Part shown: one piece after another, positions 59,728 to 64,000 of the stretch
Numbering within the stretch: position 1 is the stretch's first letter
Layout: each line of letters begins with the position of its first letter
Source of the DNA: Armatimonadota bacterium
Lineage (GTDB): Bacteria > Sysuimicrobiota > Sysuimicrobiia > Sysuimicrobiales > Humicultoraceae
Length of the DNA stretch: 64,000 nucleotides
Assembly: GCA_031081715.1 (NCBI GenBank)
Contig: JAVHMA010000005.1
Coordinates: 62,001-126,000, forward strand
Direction of reading: 5' to 3'
The notes under the pieces: generated by a model
Seen by the model: only the letters and a program-made list of their open reading frames with translations
Databases searched by the model: none
Told to the model about the DNA's origin: nothing
Position numbers and translations under genes: made by a program

Positions 59728-60867
59728 CTATGACCCTCCTCCGGTCTCGGGGGTGCCAGGAACCCCCGGCTCGGCCGGGACGGCAGCGGTGGCGGCGGGC
59801 GCCCACCGGATCCGGACCGCCAGCAGCCGTTCGCTGCCGATCAAGAAGAACAGGATAAGCCCGTTGAAGACGTCGGTCACGCGAAACGGCATCTGGAGCG
59901 CGACCTTGAGCACATCGCCGCTGGTGAAGATGGCCCCGAGCAGGGTCGCGGTGAGCACCGCGGCCAGAGGGCTGCCCCGCGCGAGCCAGGCCACGACGAT
60001 CGCGGCATAGCCGTACCCCAGCGACACCTGCCCGGGGTCGAGCAGCTTGTGGTGCACCCCGGCCACCTCACCCACCCCGGCCAGGCCCGCGGCGCCGGCG
60101 GACAGCAGCACGACCGCGAGCAGCGTGCGGGCCGGATCGATTCCGGCGTAGCGCCCCGCCGTCGGGTTCTGGCCGAGCACGCGCACCTCGAATCCCAGCC
60201 GCGTGCGCGCGAGCAGGAACGCCAGCGCGGCGGCGAGCACAAGCCCGACCGCCAGGGTCGGCCAGTGCACGCGCGTACCGGCCAGCAGGGGCAGCCGGGC
60301 GGCCTCGGGGAACGCATCCGTGTACGCGAACCCGAACTGGGTGGCGCCCTTCCAGGGCCCGTGGATGAGCCACGCGACCCCGTAGAGGGCGATGTAGTTC
60401 ATCATCAGCGTGGTCAGCACTTCGTTCACCGACAGCCGCAGCCGCAGGAGCGCGGGCAGCAGACCCCACAGCGCGCCGGCGGCGAACCCTGCCGCGAACA
60501 TCGCGACCAGCACCCACGGGCCGGGGATCGGGACGAACAGCGCCACCGCGGTCGCGCCGACCGCCCCGGCCAGGAGCTGCCCCTCGGCCCCGATGTTCCA
60601 GAACTGCGCGCGGAACGCCAGGGCGAGGCCCACGCCGCACAGCAGCAGCGGGATCGTCCGCCTGACCACCTCGCTGGCCTCGCGGAGCCCGGCGAACGTC
60701 CCGCGCACGATGACCCCGTAGGCGACGAGCGGGTCGGCGCCGTAGGCGGCGAAGACCCCGCCCGCCACCAGCAGCGCACCGGCGATGGCGAACAGCGAGA
60801 CGCCGAGCACGCGCGCCGGAGGCGGCACGGGGTCGGGCTCCAGCACCAACGGGCCCAGCCGCCTCAC
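59728..60867 (-). CDS. Nucleoside-type ABC transporter permease, first subunit
   Basis: The 379-residue permease has RRTIPLLLCGVGLALAFRAQ followed by FWNIGAEGQLLAGAVGATAV, LSVNEVLTTLMMNYIALYG and VLGQNPTAGRYAGIDPAR. NIGAEGQ and NEVLTTLMMNYIA are diagnostic of this importer class (YufP/NupP type). GTG 60867 overlaps the ATPase stop as GTGA. Its C-terminus has a Pro-rich tail. Confidence 0.92.
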   Translation of the reverse strand: MRRLGPLVLEPDPVPPPARVLGVSLFAIAGALLVAGGVFAAYGADPLVAYGVIVRGTFAGLREASEVVRRTIPLLLCGVGLALAFRAQFWNIGAEGQLLAGAVGATAVALFVPIPGPWVLVAMFAAGFAAGALWGLLPALLRLRLSVNEVLTTLMMNYIALYGVAWLIHGPWKGATQFGFAYTDAFPEAARLPLLAGTRVHWPTLAVGLVLAAALAFLLARTRLGFEVRVLGQNPTAGRYAGIDPARTLLAVVLLSAGAAGLAGVGEVAGVHHKLLDPGQVSLGYGYAAIVVAWLARGSPLAAVLTATLLGAIFTSGDVLKVALQMPFRVTDVFNGLILFFLIGSERLLAVRIRWAPAATAAVPAEPGVPGTPETGGGS

Positions 60868-62429
60868 GCCGCCTGCCCGGTCATCAGCAGGCCGATCCGC
60901 TCGGGCGTCGCGTCCCCGACGGGCAGCACGTCCGCGATCCGGCCACGGAAGATGACCGCCACACGGTCGGCCAGCGCCAGGACCTCGTCGAGATCTTCCG
61001 AGACCAGGAGCACGCCCGCGCCTTCCTCCCGACGCCGGAGCAGCAGTCGGTGGATGTGTTCGGTCGCGCTCACGTCCAGGCCGGAGGTCGGGTGTGCGGC
61101 GATGATCACCCCAGGACGGGCCGCGAGCTCCCTGGCCAGGATCAACCGCTGGATGTTGCCGCCCGACAGCAGCCGTACCGGCGTGGTCGCCGCGGGCGTG
61201 GCGATCTCGTAGGCCGCAATCATCTCGCGGGCGAACCGCATGATCGCGTCGTAATCGAGCAGCGGCCCCCGGGCGAAGGGCGGGTGCCGGTAGCGCCGGA
61301 GGACCAGGTTCTCGGCGACGGTCATGGTCGCGACGACGCCCATGTGCACTCGGTCCTCGGGGATGTGCGCGACGCCCGCGTCGCAGATGGCCGCGGCCGT
61401 CCGGTTGGTCACGTCGCGCCCCAGCACGCGCACGCGCCCGCGCACGGCGCGGCGCAGCCCGGTGAGCACCTCCACCAGCTCGCGCTGGCCGTTGCCCGCA
61501 ATGCCCGCCAGGCCCACGATCTCGCCGCGCCGCACCGCGAGCGTGAGCCCCCGCAGGGCCGGCGCGCCACGATCGTTGTCGGCCTCGAGTGCCTCGGCCG
61601 CGAGCGCCTCGCCCGCCGCTGCCGCGCGCGCGCGCGGGAGCGTGGATTCCACGTCGCGCCCCACCATCATCTGCACGAGCGCCCGCCGGTCCACGTCCGC
61701 CGCCGGCACCGTGGCGACCACGCGGCCGCGCCGCAGCACGGTCACGCGGTCCGCGATCGCCCCCACCTCGTCGAGCTTGTGCGTGATGAAGATGACCGCG
61801 TGGCCGTCCCCCTTCATCCGGCGCAGGACGTCGAACAGCCCGCTCACCTCCTGGGGCGCGAGCACGCTGGTAGGCTCGTCGAGCACGAGGATGCGCGCGC
61901 CGCGGATGAGCGCCTTGAGGATCTCGACGCGCTGGTGCTCGCTGGGCGAGAGTTCCCAAATCCGGGCGCCCGGGTCGGCCGTCAGCCCGTATCGAGTAGC
62001 GAACTCCACGATCCGCCGCTCCACGCGGCGGGCGGGACGCAGCAACCCCTCCTGCGGCAATCCCAACGCGATGTTCTCGGCGACCGTGTGTCGGCGTACC
62101 AGGAGGAAGTGCTGCGGCACCATGCCGATCCCGCACGCGATGGCGTCCCGTGGCGAGCGGATGCGCACGCGACGGCCATCCACGACAATCTCGCCGGCAT
62201 CCGGCTGGTAGAGACCGTACAGCACGTTCACCAGGGTGGTCTTGCCAGCGCCGTTCTCGCCCAGCAGCGCGTGGACCTCCCCGGCTCGCACCTCCAGCGT
62301 CACGCGGTCGTTGGCCAGCACCCCGGGAAACCGTTTGGTGATGTCGCGGAGCGCGAGCAGCGGTGCACCGTTCGGGGCGCCGGCCTCCGGCGGGGGATGT
62401 GAGGAACGCCCGGCGGTCACGCCGTTCAC
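60864..62429 (-). CDS. Nucleoside-type ABC transporter ATPase, two-domain
   Basis: The 521-residue protein has two ATPase domains as in sugar and nucleoside importers. The first has [48 protein letters not shown] and [14 protein letters not shown]. The second has [20 protein letters not shown] in place of a standard Walker [41 protein letters not shown] and [13 protein letters not shown]. This asymmetry is normal for the group. GTG 62429 overlaps the hisIE stop as GTGA; a second GTG at 62420 is possible. Confidence 0.92.
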   Translation of the reverse strand: MNGVTAGRSSHPPPEAGAPNGAPLLALRDITKRFPGVLANDRVTLEVRAGEVHALLGENGAGKTTLVNVLYGLYQPDAGEIVVDGRRVRIRSPRDAIACGIGMVPQHFLLVRRHTVAENIALGLPQEGLLRPARRVERRIVEFATRYGLTADPGARIWELSPSEHQRVEILKALIRGARILVLDEPTSVLAPQEVSGLFDVLRRMKGDGHAVIFITHKLDEVGAIADRVTVLRRGRVVATVPAADVDRRALVQMMVGRDVESTLPRARAAAAGEALAAEALEADNDRGAPALRGLTLAVRRGEIVGLAGIAGNGQRELVEVLTGLRRAVRGRVRVLGRDVTNRTAAAICDAGVAHIPEDRVHMGVVATMTVAENLVLRRYRHPPFARGPLLDYDAIMRFAREMIAAYEIATPAATTPVRLLSGGNIQRLILARELAARPGVIIAAHPTSGLDVSATEHIHRLLLRRREEGAGVLLVSEDLDEVLALADRVAVIFRGRIADVLPVGDATPERIGLLMTGQAA

Positions 62430-63085
62430 TTCTCTGCGGCCAGTCCCTCCTCCCCCGGGCGCGCCGATCGGGCCGCGGCCCGGGCCGCCAGCACGTCCAG
62501 CGCGGCGGTCAGCGGGATGCCCCGGGCCGCGAGCAGCACCATCAGGTGGTAGAGAACGTCGGCGGCCTCCTCGGCCACACGAGTGTCGGACTCCTGCTGG
62601 GCCGCGCGCACGACCTCCCCGGCTTCCTCCACGACCTTCGCACCGGCCGCCCGCACCCCGCCACGGAGCAGCGCCGCAGTGTACGAACCCGGGGGCGCGC
62701 CGCGCGCGCGCGCGGCGATGGTCGCTTCCAGCCGCGCGAGCACCGGGCCAGCGGTGTCCGTCTCCGCGCCTGCGGCGTCACGGTGGAAGCACGACGGCCG
62801 GCCCGTGTGGCACGCCGGCCCGGCCGGCACAACCTGGACCAGCACGGCGTCGCCGTCACAGTCCAGCCGCACGTCGGTGACGCGCTGCGTGTGTCCCGAG
62901 GTCTCGCCCTTGCGCCACAGCGCGCGCCGCGACCGGCTCCACAGCCAGATCTCGCGGGTACGCAGGGTCCGGTCGAACGCCTCGCGGTTCATCCACGCCA
63001 GGGTGAGCACCACGCCCGTCCGCGCGTCCTGCACGATCGCCGGCACCAGCCCAGACGTCCAATCGAGCATCGGTGTCTCGCTCAC
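62426..63085 (-). CDS. hisIE: Bifunctional phosphoribosyl-AMP cyclohydrolase / phosphoribosyl-ATP pyrophosphatase (HisIE)
   Basis: It does steps two and three of histidine synthesis. The N-terminal HisI part (about 1-115) has [40 protein letters not shown], and the zinc-binding [11 protein letters not shown] and [12 protein letters not shown]. The C-terminal HisE part (about 125-205) has [17 protein letters not shown] and [17 protein letters not shown]. The GTG at 63085 overlaps hisF (GTGA); an ATG five codons later is possible. Its stop overlaps the ABC ATPase start, an odd coupling between histidine synthesis and base import. Confidence 0.94.
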   Translation of the reverse strand: MSETPMLDWTSGLVPAIVQDARTGVVLTLAWMNREAFDRTLRTREIWLWSRSRRALWRKGETSGHTQRVTDVRLDCDGDAVLVQVVPAGPACHTGRPSCFHRDAAGAETDTAGPVLARLEATIAARARGAPPGSYTAALLRGGVRAAGAKVVEEAGEVVRAAQQESDTRVAEEAADVLYHLMVLLAARGIPLTAALDVLAARAAARSARPGEEGLAAEK

Positions 63086-63870
63086 GCGCTCCCTCCCCAC
63101 CCGTCGAGCCGGACCGGCACACCCGCGGCGGCGAGCGCCGCCTTCACAGCCGGAATCGGGTGCTGCCCGAAGTGGAAGATCGACGCCGCCAGCGCGGCGT
63201 CGGCCGCGCCCACGGTGAGCACCTCGACCAGGTGGGCGGGCGCGCCGGCGCCACCCGAGGCCACCACCGGCACGTCGACCGCACGTGCTACGCGCCGCAC
63301 GAGCTCCAGGTCGTAGCCCAGGGTGGTACCATCCCGGTCGATGCTGGTGAGCAAAATCTCCCCCGCGCCCAGGCGCGAGGCCTCGACCGCCCACCCGATC
63401 GCGTCGATGCCGGTGGGACGCCGCCCGCCGTGCGTGACGACCTCGAACCACATCCGGGCTCCGTCCCGGCGCCGCCGCGCGTCGATCGCCACCACGACGC
63501 ACTGGCTGCCGAAGCGGTCCGCGGCCTCGGCGATGAGCGCGGGCCGCGCCACCGCCGCGGTATTGATCGCCACCTTGTCGGCGCCGGCGAGGAGCAGCTC
63601 GCGCACGTCGCCGGCGCCGCGCACCCCACCGCCGACCGTGAGCGGGATCAGCACTTGCTCGGCGGTCCGCCGCACCACCTCCAGCAGCGCCCCGCGGCCC
63701 TCCACCGACGCCGTGATGTCCAGGTAGACGAGTTCGTCGGCGCCGTCGCGGTCGTAGGCGGCCGCCAGGGCGACCGGATCGCCGGCGTCACGCAGGTCCA
63801 CGAACGCGCGGCCCTTTACCACGCGGCCATCCCGCACGTCCAGGCAGGGGATCACGCGTCGCGCCAGCAT
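63082..63870 (-). CDS. hisF: Imidazole glycerol phosphate synthase subunit HisF
   Basis: The 262-residue TIM barrel begins [19 protein letters not shown] with the first catalytic Asp, then [82 protein letters not shown] with the second Asp, and [16 protein letters not shown]. It forms the ring-closing enzyme with HisH and releases AICAR to purine synthesis. ATG 63870 is chosen; GTG 63873 is directly before it. It overlaps the hisA stop. Confidence 0.95.
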   Translation of the reverse strand: MLARRVIPCLDVRDGRVVKGRAFVDLRDAGDPVALAAAYDRDGADELVYLDITASVEGRGALLEVVRRTAEQVLIPLTVGGGVRGAGDVRELLLAGADKVAINTAAVARPALIAEAADRFGSQCVVVAIDARRRRDGARMWFEVVTHGGRRPTGIDAIGWAVEASRLGAGEILLTSIDRDGTTLGYDLELVRRVARAVDVPVVASGGAGAPAHLVEVLTVGAADAALAASIFHFGQHPIPAVKAALAAAGVPVRLDGWGGSA

Positions 63871-64000
63871 CACGCCGCCCCGGCGGCCGCCAGCGCCTCC
63901 GCCAGCGTTAGGTATCCCTCGTACAGCGCCCGGCCCACGATCGCGCCCTCGGCGCCCGCCGCGGCCACGGCGCGCAGGTCGTCGGCCGAGGCGATGCCGC
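63870..64000 (-). CDS. hisA: HisA, phosphoribosylformimino-AICAR-phosphate isomerase (partial, N-terminus off the right edge)
   Basis: Only the last 43 residues or so are visible: [40 protein letters not shown] and two final alanines. GRALYEG is the conserved C-terminal phosphate-binding motif of HisA. The order hisA-hisF-hisIE is a common his-operon arrangement. The stop shares TGATG with the hisF ATG. Confidence 0.88.
   Translation of the reverse strand, partial: GIASADDLRAVAAAGAEGAIVGRALYEGYLTLAEALAAAGAA

Overview
This window is chromosomal DNA from a very GC-rich bacterium (well over 65% G+C by eye). Genes are packed tightly, many start with GTG, and neighbours often share an ATGA, GTGA or TGATG junction. 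Nothing shows a plasmid, phage, insertion sequence, CRISPR array or RNA gene. The taxon cannot be fixed from the sequence. The gene set (paired Liv importers, twin glutamate dehydrogenases, FtsEX-EnvC-CtpA, Mo hydroxylases) suits a heterotroph that lives on amino acids and nucleobases.

Layout. 1-3735 (-): molybdenum cofactor genes moaC (cut by the window edge) and moeA, then kbl-tdh for threonine breakdown. 3965-6806 (+): a small membrane protein and a PhoB/PhoR-like two-component system. 6803-16889 (-): nine branched-chain-amino-acid-type ABC genes, two substrate-binding proteins and two permease pairs but only one livF. 17035-21585 (-): ornithine cyclodeaminase/mu-crystallin homologue, proline dehydrogenase and two tandem glutamate dehydrogenases. 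21634-28939 (-): envelope and division genes (divergent polysaccharide deacetylase, CtpA, EnvC-like M23, FtsX, FtsE), then surE, cutA and a HEAT-repeat protein. 29133-32769 (+): a mini PD-(D/E)XK protein, hypoxanthine phosphoribosyltransferase and an NMT1/THI5-type ABC importer.

32782-57553 is the most notable part. It is a large purine/ureide catabolic locus related to the ygeW-ygeY-hyuA-yqeA-ssnA-xdhD genes of Escherichia coli and gut anaerobes. One minus-strand run reads ECF S, T, A1, A2, YgeY-like hydrolase, HyuA-like hydantoinase, two unusual PLP fold-type II enzymes, an aspartate-carbamoyltransferase-like protein, a YgeW-like knotted carbamoyltransferase and carbamate kinase. An IclR regulator with its own promoter and a candidate operator is divergent from it. 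A second minus-strand run encodes a xanthine-dehydrogenase FAD subunit, 2Fe-2S subunit, 8-oxoguanine-deaminase-like amidohydrolase, Mo subunit, a fused XdhD-like Mo/2Fe-2S protein, an SsnA-like aminohydrolase and an LLM flavin enzyme. Adenine deaminase is divergent from that run.

57648-62429 (-) is a BMP-type nucleoside/purine ABC importer. Its ATPase gene overlaps hisIE, which follows hisF and hisA (cut by the right edge). Taken together (inference): nucleosides and bases are imported, deaminated and oxidised to xanthine or urate, opened by hydantoinase-type chemistry, and the carbamoyl group is passed through a carbamoyltransferase and carbamate kinase to ATP. Ammonia and amino-acid carbon could then pass through the glutamate dehydrogenases. 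No ygfK and no typical ygeX is visible in the window, so the reductive and lyase steps may be done by different enzymes here.
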